The notes: generated by a model not told the origin, from the letters alone. DNA of 22,891 bases from JALXCH01 sp964495805 (GCA_964495805.1 CAZBWV010000111.1:1-22891), one strand, 5' to 3'; shown: positions 7,555-14,852, numbered from the stretch's first letter. A program made the numbers and translations.

Positions 7555-8745
7555 TCACCTCTCACTGTTGAATGAAACACGTTTTCTGGCCATTCGGTGA
7601 GCATACTCTCGTGCCCACTTTTCCAATTCCAGCAAATCGTTCAGGGTATAATTTTCGGTAAAGGGATGGTTTTCCACAGTCCGGCGGATAATCTCCGGGA
7701 TATCGGTGAAACGAATCGCCTGTTTCAGGAATTGCTGCACTGCGACTTCGTTCGCCACATTCATGGCAGCCGGTGAGGTACCTCCCCGCTTCAGGGCTTC
7801 GTAAGCGATTTGCAGGCAGGGGAAACGCTTTGTGTCCGGTTCCTCAAATGTGAGGGACTGGATTTCATGAAAATTCAGTGTATCCACATCCAGCGGTAAC
7901 CGTTTCGGATAGGTCAGCGCATACTGAATGGGAATACGCATGTCCGGTACCCCCAATTGAGCTTTTACCGAACCGTCAACAAATTCCACCATGGAATGAA
8001 TGATGGATTGCGGATGCACCACCACCTGAATGCGTTCCAGAGGAACCCCATAAAGCCAGAACGCTTCAATGACCTCCAGTCCTTTATTCATCAGCGTGGC
8101 GGAATCGATCGTGATTTTTGCCCCCATGTTCCAGTTGGGATGTTTTAGCGCCTGCTCCACGGTAACTTCGGCTAATTTTTCTTGTGGCCAGGTGCGGAAC
8201 GGTCCGCCGCTGGCGGTGAGAATGAGCCGCCGCACGGTATGTGGTTCTTCCCCTAACAAACACTGCCAGATGGCGCTATGCTCACTGTCGATGGGCAAAA
8301 TTCGGACATTTTCCTTTCGGGCGCTACTCATCACCAGCTGACCGGCCATAACCAGTGTTTCCTTGTTTGCCAGTGCCACATCTTTGTGCGCAGCAATTGC
8401 CTGAAGCGTGGGACGCACACCCACAGCACCTACCAGCGCATTGAGCACCAGATCGATTCCGGGATCGCGCAAGATTTCCAGCATGCCTTCCATACCTGCA
8501 TAGACCCGGCAAAAACCGGAGAGCTCCTGCTTGAGCTCCCTATAAAACGCTTTGTCAGAAATGACCACACCCTGCGGGTGGAATTCTCGTGCCTGCTGAA
8601 TGAGCTTTTCCACATTGCGATGCGCAGTAAGGTAGCGCACCCGAAAATGTTCGGGATGCTGACGCACCACATCCAGACTGCTCTGACCAATGGAACCGGT
8701 GCTACCCAGTAGGGCAATTTGCCTGGGGGATTGATTTTCGCTCAT
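7555..8745 (-). CDS. dxr: 1-deoxy-D-xylulose-5-phosphate reductoisomerase
   Basis: Dxr converts DXP to 2-C-methyl-D-erythritol 4-phosphate with NADPH and a divalent metal, the committed step of the MEP isoprenoid pathway in the cytosol. Signatures include the NADPH-binding LLGSTGSIGQSSLDVV at the N-terminus, ALANKETLVMAG, the metal-binding DSEHSAIWQ, the flexible loop region ASGGPF, and HPNWNMGAKITIDSATLMNKGLEVIEA-type active-site sequence (several conserved Glu and Asn). Length (396 aa) is normal. Two starts are possible: an ATG at 8769 that overlaps the stop of the preceding gene (TAATG arrangement) but has no Shine-Dalgarno, and the ATG at 8745, preceded by AAGGGTGG (8755-8762) with a 9-nt spacer, which I prefer. 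Tight linkage with lipM and lpxA suggests one transcript. Confidence 0.95.
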   Translation of the reverse strand: MSENQSPRQIALLGSTGSIGQSSLDVVRQHPEHFRVRYLTAHRNVEKLIQQAREFHPQGVVISDKAFYRELKQELSGFCRVYAGMEGMLEILRDPGIDLVLNALVGAVGVRPTLQAIAAHKDVALANKETLVMAGQLVMSSARKENVRILPIDSEHSAIWQCLLGEEPHTVRRLILTASGGPFRTWPQEKLAEVTVEQALKHPNWNMGAKITIDSATLMNKGLEVIEAFWLYGVPLERIQVVVHPQSIIHSMVEFVDGSVKAQLGVPDMRIPIQYALTYPKRLPLDVDTLNFHEIQSLTFEEPDTKRFPCLQIAYEALKRGGTSPAAMNVANEVAVQQFLKQAIRFTDIPEIIRRTVENHPFTENYTLNDLLELEKWAREYAHRMARKRVSFNSER

Positions 8746-8768
8746 TTCGACTGTCCACCCTTTGACCA

Positions 8769-9569
8769 TTAAATTTGAAACTGCTCCGCATCCAGTTGTT
8801 CAATTGCCTGTAAAAGAGCCGGATTTGCGTTTATGGGGAAGAACTGAATTCCGAACGTTCGGGTGAATTCCTCCGCAATTGCACGGCTCAACGCCTCTGC
8901 CGTCAATCCGCTCCGATACTCCCACACCGTTGCCGCGTGCTGGCTAATGTACGCCTGCATATCCTGGCGTTTTTCCGGGGGTAAATTCAGCACATCCACC
9001 AATTTCTGGTGAAAATTGCCCAGCAACAGGGAACCATGCTGAAGGATTGCATGCTCATACACCCGCTGGGCACTGCCAATTAGCTTTCGTCCGTCTATTT
9101 CCACCTCGTAGCGGGCAGAGGTGGCAAAGCAAACCGCTGCTTTGTTCGTCTGGTACACCTGTCGGAAATTGGCCTGAGCCTGCTGAAACGCCGCGGGAAT
9201 TCCCAGGTTCCCCAATGCCTGAACAAAAGGAAGGTGCACCAATCGGTAAAAATCTTCAATCTGAACCCCCCGGAAGGGATATACGACACTGTACGTTAAT
9301 TCCTGAGCGTGCAGCACGGCGCGACCACCAGTAGGACGCCGCACAACATCAATGCCCAGCGCCCGGCACTTTTCCCGATTAATTTCGGAAACATTTTGAT
9401 GAAATCCCAGAGAAACACAATACGGTTGCCAGGTATAAAAACGGAGCAACGGTCGATCCAGCAATTGTCCCATCTGCCGGGCCAGAAAATCGTCCACCGC
9501 CATGTGGTAGGCACCGGAACCAGCATGACAGGGCCACAGGTACCACCCTTTTTCCCGAAACTCATCCAC
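8769..9569 (-). CDS. LipM-like octanoyltransferase (biotin/lipoate A/B ligase family)
   Basis: This protein of about 266 residues belongs to the biotin/lipoate protein ligase fold. The motif RRPTGGRAVLHAQELTYSV is characteristic of LipM-type octanoyl-ACP:protein transferases and lipoate ligases. The segment AVCFATSARYEVEIDGRKLIGSAQ contains both the cysteine (about residue 147) that acts as acyl carrier in LipM and the conserved lysine of GRKLIGSAQ. It would attach octanoate, the lipoate precursor, to E2 or GcvH proteins. The start is uncertain: GTG at 9569 overlaps the lpxA stop by 8 nt, with AAAGGAG (9587-9593) unusually far upstream (17 nt); a TTG at 9599 is the longer option. Lipoate ligase A is the main alternative; the cysteine favours LipM. 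The stop coincides with the longer dxr start, implying coupling. Confidence 0.82.
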   Translation of the reverse strand: MDEFREKGWYLWPCHAGSGAYHMAVDDFLARQMGQLLDRPLLRFYTWQPYCVSLGFHQNVSEINREKCRALGIDVVRRPTGGRAVLHAQELTYSVVYPFRGVQIEDFYRLVHLPFVQALGNLGIPAAFQQAQANFRQVYQTNKAAVCFATSARYEVEIDGRKLIGSAQRVYEHAILQHGSLLLGNFHQKLVDVLNLPPEKRQDMQAYISQHAATVWEYRSGLTAEALSRAIAEEFTRTFGIQFFPINANPALLQAIEQLDAEQFQI

Positions 9570-10338
9570 GGACGAAACCCCGGTCGCTCCTTTCCACAAA
9601 TTCTAAAATTAGCTGGATTTCTGGCAGCGGTTTCAGCTCTTTCCGGATGACTTCCACCGCTTCTTTCAAAGTATAATTGGATTTGTAAATAATGCGGTAA
9701 GCTCGTTTAATTTCCAGTATGGTTTCGTTGCTGAATCCCCGGCGCGACAACCCGATATAGTTGGTACCACCGTAGCGTGCCGGTTCCCCCATCACGCGGA
9801 TAAATGGCGGCACGTCTTTGTTAATGCGCAATCCGCCCCCCACAAAAGCATGGGCACCAATTTTGACAAATTGGTGAATGGCAGTGAGTCCGCCCACCGA
9901 AGCAAATGAATCGATTTCCACATGCCCACCCATGTTAACCGCATTGGCAATAATCACATTATCGCCGATGATGCAATCGTGCGCAATATGGGCGTAGGTC
10001 ATGATAAAACAGTTTTTTCCCACCACTGTTTTCCAGTGGTAATCGGTTCCCCGATTGATGGTCACATATTCCCGAATAGTGGTTCCGTCACCAATCTCCA
10101 CAGTGGTTTTCTCTCCGGCATATTTTAAATCCTGAGGCGGACCTCCCAGCACCGTGTACGGACCCACCTTGCAATTTTTCCCCAGTCGCACGCCATCCTC
10201 CAGCACAACACCGGTGTCCACAAACGTACCTTCGCCAATTTGCACATCCTGTTTCACTACCGCATAAGGACCGATGACGACATTCTCACCAATTTGCGCT
10301 TTTCTATCCACTACGGCTGTGGGATGAATTTCTACCAC
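9562..10338 (-). CDS. lpxA: UDP-N-acetylglucosamine O-acyltransferase (lipid A)
   Basis: LpxA transfers a 3-hydroxyacyl chain from ACP to UDP-GlcNAc, the first step of lipid A synthesis. The 258-residue protein is a left-handed beta-helix of hexapeptide repeats from residue 1 to about 190, followed by the helical tail beginning LSRRGFSNETILEIKRAYR, typical of LpxA. The catalytic His-Asp dyad is visible in HIAHDC (His120, Asp121), and GGLTAIHQFVKIGAHAFVGG matches the conserved central coils. The start is a GTG at 10336-10338 with a near-perfect AGGAGG 5 nt upstream. It overlaps the next gene at its 3' end and is separated from lpxC-fabZ by a 300-nt repeat-containing spacer. Confidence 0.96.
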   Translation of the reverse strand: MVEIHPTAVVDRKAQIGENVVIGPYAVVKQDVQIGEGTFVDTGVVLEDGVRLGKNCKVGPYTVLGGPPQDLKYAGEKTTVEIGDGTTIREYVTINRGTDYHWKTVVGKNCFIMTYAHIAHDCIIGDNVIIANAVNMGGHVEIDSFASVGGLTAIHQFVKIGAHAFVGGGLRINKDVPPFIRVMGEPARYGGTNYIGLSRRGFSNETILEIKRAYRIIYKSNYTLKEAVEVIRKELKPLPEIQLILEFVERSDRGFVRG

Positions 10339-10343
10339 GATGA

Positions 10344-10349
10344 CCTCCT
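10344..10349 (-). promoter_or_regulatory. Strong ribosome binding site of lpxA (GTG start)
   Basis: AGGAGG with a 5-nt spacer to the GTG at 10338 fixes the start of lpxA. The G-rich repeat tract begins about 12 nt further upstream, so the C-rich RNA copy of that tract would lie directly in the lpxA leader if transcription begins above it. Confidence 0.75.
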
Positions 10350-10360
10350 GAGGTTAGAGG

Positions 10361-10486
10361 GAGATGGGGGATAAGGGATATAGGGGATATAAGGGGAATA
10401 AGGGATATAAGGGGTATAGGGGGTATAGGGGAAATAAGGGAAATAAGGGATATAAGGGATATAGGGGGCGTAGGGAGGGGAGGGAA
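10361..10486 (+). repeat. G-rich ~9-bp short tandem repeat tract (copy 2)
   Basis: About 14 units related to those of 5861-5996, with consensus ATAGGGGAT or ATAAGGGAT, run from GGGAGATGGGGGATAAGGG to GGGAGGGGAGGGA. The G-rich strand is again the plus strand, opposite to the coding strand of both neighbouring genes. The tract is more degenerate than copy 1, with more three-G runs. Both tracts lie in the leader region of a minus-strand gene. Confidence 0.88.
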
Positions 10487-10638
10487 GTGCTACGGGTTTT
10501 CGGGAATACAGAGATTTCAGAAAGCGGTAAATTTGAACCGTTAACCGATAGCCGATACCCGAAGAAAATCCCCAAAATCCCTGAAATTTTTGTCCCAAAC
10601 GATTGTTCATTTTACACTTCGCATTTTGCATTCAAACA

Positions 10639-12063
10639 TCACATCTGACCCTGATTCCGATCCACAATGGCAGCCATCATTTCCGCTTCGGCCACCAGTT
10701 CGCCGTTGACGAACGCTTTGCCCTGCATCTTTACGCTGGTGCTGCGTCTTTTTATCAGCTCCAGTTCAAATACCAGTTGCGCACCGGGAAACACCGGTTT
10801 GCGAAAGCGAACCTTATCCATCCCCATGAAGTAAACCAACTTATCCTGCGGATTTTCTTCACTGTTCAGCAACATGATACCGCCGGTTTGTGCCATCGCC
10901 TCCACAATCAACACCCCCGGCATAATGGGATGCCCGGGGAAATGCCCCTGGAAAAACTCCTCGTTTCCGGTAACATTTTTCAATCCGACAATCCGTTTGC
11001 CTGCCTCGAACTCCACGATGCGGTCCACAAACAGGAAGGGATACCGATGGGGCAGGATGCGCTGGATGGCTTCGAAATCGAACACCACCCCTTTGCGGGA
11101 GACGTTCTGATATTTGCGGGTCAGTTGCTGTTTTTGGTAAAATTTGCGCAATCGCCGGGCAAATTCCACATTGCTCTTGTGTCCCGGTCGGCCCGCCAGA
11201 ATCTGCCCTTTGATGGGAGCACCCACCAGGTAAAGATCCCCCAACAAATCCAGCACCTTATGCCGTGCCGGTTCATTCTTAAAACGCAACTGGGTGTTGT
11301 TTAATATGCCGTTTTCCCCAACAAAAATATGATCCCGGATTTTTAACGTTTCACGAATTTTCGCTTCGTTGATTTCATTAAGCTCCTTATCGCAGATAAC
11401 CACCGCATTGTGTAAAGTTCCACCTTTAATCAAATTCTGATCAATAAGAATTTCCACCTCGTGCAGGAAGCAAAAAGTTCGTGCGGGAGCAAATTCCGCC
11501 ACAAATTCCTTTTCCAGTGAAAACAGCCCGGAATGCTGGCTGCCCAGCGCAGGATTCTTGTAATCAATCATCACCGTTACCCGGAAATCATCCAGCGGTA
11601 GGGCAACCAGATCGATGCTCTTTTTCTCGTCGTGGTAGTACATGGACTCTTCAATCACCAGATAATCTTTGGGTGCATCCTGTTCCACGATTCCGGCTTC
11701 CAGCAGCACATTCACAAAAGGCATGGCGCTGCCGTCTCCCACCGGGGGCTCCGGCGCATTCAGTTCAATGCGCAGATTGTCAATTTCCAGACCTGCCAGT
11801 GCTGCCAACACATGTTCCACCGTATAAATTGTTACTCCGTCCTTTTGCAAATTGGTACCCCGCAAGCTGTCAATTCCATTATCCGGTACCACATAATCCA
11901 CCAGCGCGGGAATTTCCAGCGACGGATTCACATCGGTCCGCACAAACACCACACCGTGGTTTTCCGGGGCAGGCCGAAATGTAATGGTGGAAGGAGCTCC
12001 GGTATGTAAACCTGTTCCGGTATACGAAGAAACCGTACGTATTGTCCGTTGTTTTTTTTCCAT
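10639..12063 (-). CDS. lpxC-fabZ: Bifunctional LpxC-FabZ: UDP-3-O-acyl-GlcNAc deacetylase fused to 3-hydroxyacyl-ACP dehydratase
   Basis: The 474-residue protein joins two enzymes. Residues 1-310 are LpxC, the zinc deacetylase that commits the cell to lipid A: zinc ligands His84 (TVEHVLAALAGLEIDN), His268 and Asp272 (HKVLDLLGD), and the catalytic His295 (GHKSN). Residues 325-474 are FabZ, the dehydratase of fatty-acid elongation: LPHRYPFLFVDRIVE, GHFPGHPIMPGV (His374) and VEAMAQ (Glu388). Both active sites appear intact. This fusion is known in Bacteroidota and related phyla. The ATG at 12063 is preferred (purine-rich CAGGGGATG about 10 nt upstream); a TTG nine codons upstream (12090) is the alternative. 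It shares a 308-nt spacer with the divergent methyltransferase gene, so it probably has its own promoter rather than reading through from lpxD. Confidence 0.96.
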   Translation of the reverse strand: MEKKQRTIRTVSSYTGTGLHTGAPSTITFRPAPENHGVVFVRTDVNPSLEIPALVDYVVPDNGIDSLRGTNLQKDGVTIYTVEHVLAALAGLEIDNLRIELNAPEPPVGDGSAMPFVNVLLEAGIVEQDAPKDYLVIEESMYYHDEKKSIDLVALPLDDFRVTVMIDYKNPALGSQHSGLFSLEKEFVAEFAPARTFCFLHEVEILIDQNLIKGGTLHNAVVICDKELNEINEAKIRETLKIRDHIFVGENGILNNTQLRFKNEPARHKVLDLLGDLYLVGAPIKGQILAGRPGHKSNVEFARRLRKFYQKQQLTRKYQNVSRKGVVFDFEAIQRILPHRYPFLFVDRIVEFEAGKRIVGLKNVTGNEEFFQGHFPGHPIMPGVLIVEAMAQTGGIMLLNSEENPQDKLVYFMGMDKVRFRKPVFPGAQLVFELELIKRRSTSVKMQGKAFVNGELVAEAEMMAAIVDRNQGQM

Positions 12064-12371
12064 TCCTGAATCATCCCCTGCTTTAATCAATCACCCCAAA
12101 AGCCCTGATTTGTTAAATAATCCGTTCAAAAAGCTGAATTAAAGATATAAAAGATAATAAATTTCCCCAAAAAATGAAAACAAAGATTTTTTCATGGCAA
12201 AATGCAATCGTACCTTGCTCAGAACAATTCTCCACATTACCTTAAAGTCAATCTTTTTCCCCGACCGGATGACCGATCCGGTTACTTGCTCTATTTCACC
12301 TTAATTCTCCTATTTAAAAGCAACCATATTACGGATTTTTGGTTTTTTAACAGAACAGAAAGGATTAGCTT
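12064..12371. other. Divergent intergenic region, lpxC-fabZ / methyltransferase
   Basis: This AT-rich 308-nt region separates divergent genes and must hold start signals for both. It contains a candidate minus-strand promoter (12154-12183) and a small hairpin, ACCGGAT (12264-12270) pairing with ATCCGGT (12276-12282) around GACCG. For the plus strand only a weak pair is seen: TTGCTC at 12286-12291 and TATTTA at 12311-12316, spaced 19 nt. A short plus-strand frame that starts at 12202 and crosses into the methyltransferase gene is not considered real. Confidence 0.5.
12154..12183 (-). promoter_or_regulatory. Candidate sigma-70-like promoter for lpxC-fabZ
   Basis: On the minus strand TTGTTT (12178-12183) and TATTAT (12154-12159) are separated by 18 nt in an AT-rich region, about 90 nt before the chosen ATG. 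The -10 matches the consensus at five of six bases, the -35 at three. FCB bacteria often use a different promoter grammar, so this is tentative. Confidence 0.35.
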
Positions 12372-13079
12372 ATGGTCAACGTCCGCAAAGTGTATGAAGC
12401 AGCTTATCAGAATGACCGGCCGAATCGGAAAGAGATTCGGATAACCGGGTGGCCTAAGGATCGACATCAGGCTTGTATATTTTGGGCAGGAACCGGAGAA
12501 CGGGTGCTGGATGTGGGTTGTGGAAATGGCGTGGTTTTATACAATTTGCAAGAGCACTTTCGGGAGCTTCACGGTACCGAATTTGCTTTTAGCCGGGTTA
12601 TATCGGCCCGGGAAACACTTAAAGATCTTCCGGCATATGTGATACAAAACAATATTGAAGACGGCTTACCTTATCCCGATACCTATTTTGACACCGTGAT
12701 CTCTGCCGCAACCATTGAACATGTTGTGGATGTTCTCTATGCGTTAAAGGAGATGTATCGGGTTCTTAAACCAGGTGGCCGTTTATTGCTGATTACCCCT
12801 AACGTAGCAAAACTCACTAACCGACTTCGACTGTTATTGGGAAAATTTCCTTCTACGTCTTTCGATAACGAAGGAGTCAATTTCACCCATGCAAATGTTT
12901 TAATGGACGGGGGTCATTTCCATTACTTTACCTACCGAAGTATGCGATTGTTTTGCCAGCAGGCGGGATTTAAACCAATTTATTCGTACGGAATTGGAAC
13001 ATTCGGGCGTTTGCACCAATTGTGGCCGAAGTTGCTCTCCGGGAATATCGTATTACTGGCTTACCGACAGAAACAATAA
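12372..13079 (+). CDS. Class I SAM-dependent methyltransferase, substrate unknown
   Basis: This 235-residue protein has the Rossmann-like methyltransferase core: motif I VLDVGCGNG (45-53) for SAM binding, GLPYPDTYFDTVISAATIEH (98-117) covering motif II and the post-II region, and RVLKPGGRLLLITPN (130-144) as motif III. It resembles the UbiE/Methyltransf_11 group, often found with glycan or lipid biosynthesis genes, but the substrate cannot be deduced. The ATG follows AAAGGA with a 7-nt spacer. It is the only complete plus-strand gene, sits between lpxD and lpxC-fabZ in reverse orientation, and its stop is 6 nt from the lpxD stop (convergent). By eye it is more AT-rich than its neighbours, as if acquired later. 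A role in lipid A or surface-glycan methylation is only a guess from position. Confidence 0.88.
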   Translation: MVNVRKVYEAAYQNDRPNRKEIRITGWPKDRHQACIFWAGTGERVLDVGCGNGVVLYNLQEHFRELHGTEFAFSRVISARETLKDLPAYVIQNNIEDGLPYPDTYFDTVISAATIEHVVDVLYALKEMYRVLKPGGRLLLITPNVAKLTNRLRLLLGKFPSTSFDNEGVNFTHANVLMDGGHFHYFTYRSMRLFCQQAGFKPIYSYGIGTFGRLHQLWPKLLSGNIVLLAYRQKQ

Positions 13080-13085
13080 CTGTTT

Positions 13086-14129
13086 TTATTCTGCCTGTTT
13101 ATCATTTTTGATCTTTTCCACCTGCCGCTCCAGTTCCTTTACTCGCTTCAGCAGTTCAGGTAGTTGATTCACCACTGCTTCGATGCGCTTGGTGCGCATA
13201 ATCGGGCGGGCGGGGTAACCAAACACAATTTCCCCATCGGGAATGCTTTTGGAGACGCCAGACTGGGCGCCAATTTGCACATTATTACCGATGCGGATAT
13301 GCCCGACGGTTCCCACCTGCCCACCGACCATCACGTGGTGGCCAATTTTGGTGGAACCGGAAATACCAGCCTGGGCAGCCATCACCGTCCACTCCCCTAC
13401 TTCCACGTTGTGGGCAATGTGCACCAGATTGTCCAGCTTGGCACCCCGGCGGATACGCGTTTCGCCCATGGTTGCCCGGTCGATGGTGCAATTGGCGCCG
13501 ATTTCCACGTCATCCTCAATCACTACCCGTCCCACCTGGGGAATTTTGTGGTACACCCCCTCGTGCGGTGCAAATCCAAATCCGTCGCTGCCAATCACCG
13601 CTCCGTTGTGGATAATCACCCGATCACCAATTTCGCACTCCTCACGCACGGACACCAGCGGATACAGCAGGCAATCCTGCCCCACCTTCACCCCATCCAT
13701 CAGGACGCAATTGGGTAAAATGCGCGTACGGTCGCCAATCTCGCATCCCCTACCAATTACCACATGGGCACCTATGCGCACATCCTTACCGATTTTCGCT
13801 TCCGGATGGATGATGGCGGTGGGATGAATCCCCGGCTCCAGGACTTCCTTACGGGGATGAAATTTCAGAAAAATTTGCAGGAATCGGAAATAAGCATCGT
13901 CCGCCACAATGTGCGGAATGGGAATATCTCCGGCCAGCTTTTGATCGACAATCACAGCACTGGCCCGGGTCTGATGAATAAATTCCTTATAACGCGGATT
14001 GGCCAGAAAGGTAATCTCCCCCGGTCTGGCAGAATCAATTTTTGAGGCGCCACGGATCAGGATGCTCCCGTCTCCGTGCAACTCACCATTCACCAGCTCG
14101 GCAAGCTCTTTCAGGGTAAATTCAGGCAT
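13086..14129 (-). CDS. lpxD: UDP-3-O-(3-hydroxyacyl)glucosamine N-acyltransferase
   Basis: LpxD adds the second, N-linked hydroxyacyl chain in lipid A synthesis (third step). The 347-residue protein has the N-terminal uridine-binding domain (about 1-100: FTLKELAELVNGELHGDG and PGEITFLANPRY), a left-handed beta-helix of hexapeptide repeats (about 105-310) and a C-terminal coiled-coil segment (LPELLKRVKELERQVEKIK) that packs the trimer. The catalytic histidine is in NLVHIAHNVEVGEW, followed by the family segment AAQAGISGSTKIGHHVMVGG. Length and motifs are normal. It is separated from ompH by 122 nt containing a strong terminator and from lpxC-fabZ by the reversed methyltransferase gene. Confidence 0.96.
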   Translation of the reverse strand: MPEFTLKELAELVNGELHGDGSILIRGASKIDSARPGEITFLANPRYKEFIHQTRASAVIVDQKLAGDIPIPHIVADDAYFRFLQIFLKFHPRKEVLEPGIHPTAIIHPEAKIGKDVRIGAHVVIGRGCEIGDRTRILPNCVLMDGVKVGQDCLLYPLVSVREECEIGDRVIIHNGAVIGSDGFGFAPHEGVYHKIPQVGRVVIEDDVEIGANCTIDRATMGETRIRRGAKLDNLVHIAHNVEVGEWTVMAAQAGISGSTKIGHHVMVGGQVGTVGHIRIGNNVQIGAQSGVSKSIPDGEIVFGYPARPIMRTKRIEAVVNQLPELLKRVKELERQVEKIKNDKQAE

Positions 14130-14171
14130 CGCCCATTCTCTGTGTTTTCATGAACAGGTTGTTTGGTAAGA

Positions 14172-14215
14172 TCAAAGTAAAACGGTTCCGCCGGTTCCTT
14201 TCTCCGGCGGAACCG
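14172..14215 (-). terminator. Intrinsic terminator after ompH
   Basis: Arms CGGTTCCGCCGG (14183-14194) and CCGGCGGAACCG (14204-14215) form a perfect 12-bp GC-rich stem with a 9-nt loop. On the minus strand it is followed by TTTTACTTTGAT, a T-rich tail. It lies 36 nt after the ompH stop and 43 nt before lpxD, so it should end or attenuate the tamB-bamA-ompH transcript. Confidence 0.88.
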
Positions 14216-14251
14216 CAACTGTTCTCATTACGAAAAATGACCGAACAGGAT

Positions 14252-14782
14252 TTATTTCGATTTATTCAACTCTTCCAGCACCCGGTCGGTGATGTCGTAT
14301 TCCGGTTTGGCAAACAGAACCACACCCTGCACCACATCCAGAATGTAATCGTACCCCTCTTCGTTCCCGATCTTTTGAATCACCTGATCAATTTTATCGT
14401 ACAAGGGCTGAGTCAGCTCCATATTCTTGCGGTAAAATTCCCCCTGCGGACCCAACTTTTCGTAGCGGTATTTTTCAATCTTCATGGAAAGTTCCTGAGC
14501 CTGCTTTTCCTTCTCAGCTTTCTTCTCCGGACTCAGCAACAGACTCTGATTTTCAATTTCTTTCATGAGATTGTCGTACTCCTGGAGCATCTTGTTGTAT
14601 TCGTCTTCGTAGCCTTTGCGAATCTCGTCTAACTTCTTCTGAATCTCCTGAGCTTCAGGGTATTCGGTGAGAATCCGCTGAGAATTGATGTAGCGGATTT
14701 TCTGGGCATAACTGTTATTCCAGCCAGCCAGAACCACAAAACTCATTACCAGGATGATGCCTAAAATTTTTTGTACTTTCAC
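14252..14782 (-). CDS. OmpH/Skp-family periplasmic chaperone
   Basis: Skp-type chaperones hold unfolded outer-membrane proteins in the periplasm for the BAM complex. The 176-residue product starts with a signal peptide (VKVQKILGIILVMSFVVLAG, then NNSYAQ) and continues as KIRYINSQRILTEYPEAQEI, the usual OmpH N-strand. A long charged coiled-coil region follows (about 45-110, rich in Glu, Lys and Gln) and then the return strand region ending EEGYDYILDVVQGVVLFAKPEYDITDRVLEELN. The preferred start is GTG at 14780-14782, because GGAGGA (14787-14792) lies 4 nt before it; the ATG at 14794 is part of that same motif and has no own site. It lies directly downstream of bamA (70-nt gap), as in most Gram-negatives. 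Confidence 0.92.
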   Translation of the reverse strand: MKVQKILGIILVMSFVVLAGWNNSYAQKIRYINSQRILTEYPEAQEIQKKLDEIRKGYEDEYNKMLQEYDNLMKEIENQSLLLSPEKKAEKEKQAQELSMKIEKYRYEKLGPQGEFYRKNMELTQPLYDKIDQVIQKIGNEEGYDYILDVVQGVVLFAKPEYDITDRVLEELNKSK

Positions 14783-14786
14783 ACTG

Positions 14787-14792
14787 TCCTCC
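14787..14792 (-). promoter_or_regulatory. Ribosome binding site deciding a GTG start (ompH)
   Basis: GGAGGA precedes the GTG at 14780-14782 by 4 nt and overlaps the ATG at 14792-14794. An ATG used as part of the Shine-Dalgarno is unlikely to be the real start, so the GTG is favoured. Confidence 0.6.
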
Positions 14793-14852
14793 ATACCTTT
14801 GGTTCATACACTTATATTTTTTAATTGCGAAATATTCTTTGTGTCAATTAGC

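Larger units (their letters stand above)
10339..10638. other. Intergenic region between lpxC-fabZ and lpxA
   Basis: The 300-nt gap contains the lpxA ribosome site, the second G-rich tandem repeat (10361-10486), and then a stretch (about 10490-10638) with sequence resembling low-complexity intergenic repeats: a 'GTTAACCGATAGCCGATACC' piece at about 10539-10558 and a degenerate TTTTGCATT-type piece at 10610-10633. No terminator and no convincing promoter was seen. The gap is long for a lipid A operon and looks like an insertion of repetitive DNA. Confidence 0.6.

Noticed and set aside
7404..7604. 66-residue minus-strand frame between dxr and rseP
   Set aside because: It overlaps the 3' end of dxr in another frame, has no ribosome site and no recognisable features; the gap is more likely untranslated.
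5861..10486. CRISPR array as an explanation of the G-rich tracts
   Set aside because: The unit is only about 9 nt with no unique spacers and no cas genes nearby.
10332..10631. Minus- and plus-strand frames across the second repeat tract (PYIPYI-type and GYKGYRG-type strings)
   Set aside because: Both are products of the repeat; the minus-strand frame also runs into the lpxA start region. No support for a collagen-like or proline-rich protein.
12264..12282. ACCGGAT/ATCCGGT hairpin upstream of the methyltransferase as an operator or riboswitch
   Set aside because: Only a 7-bp arm with a 5-nt loop; too small and without a known pattern to support a regulatory call.
12202..12444. 80-residue plus-strand frame before the methyltransferase
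   Set aside because: It overlaps the methyltransferase gene by about 70 nt in a different frame, whereas the methyltransferase has a good AAAGGA site and family motifs.
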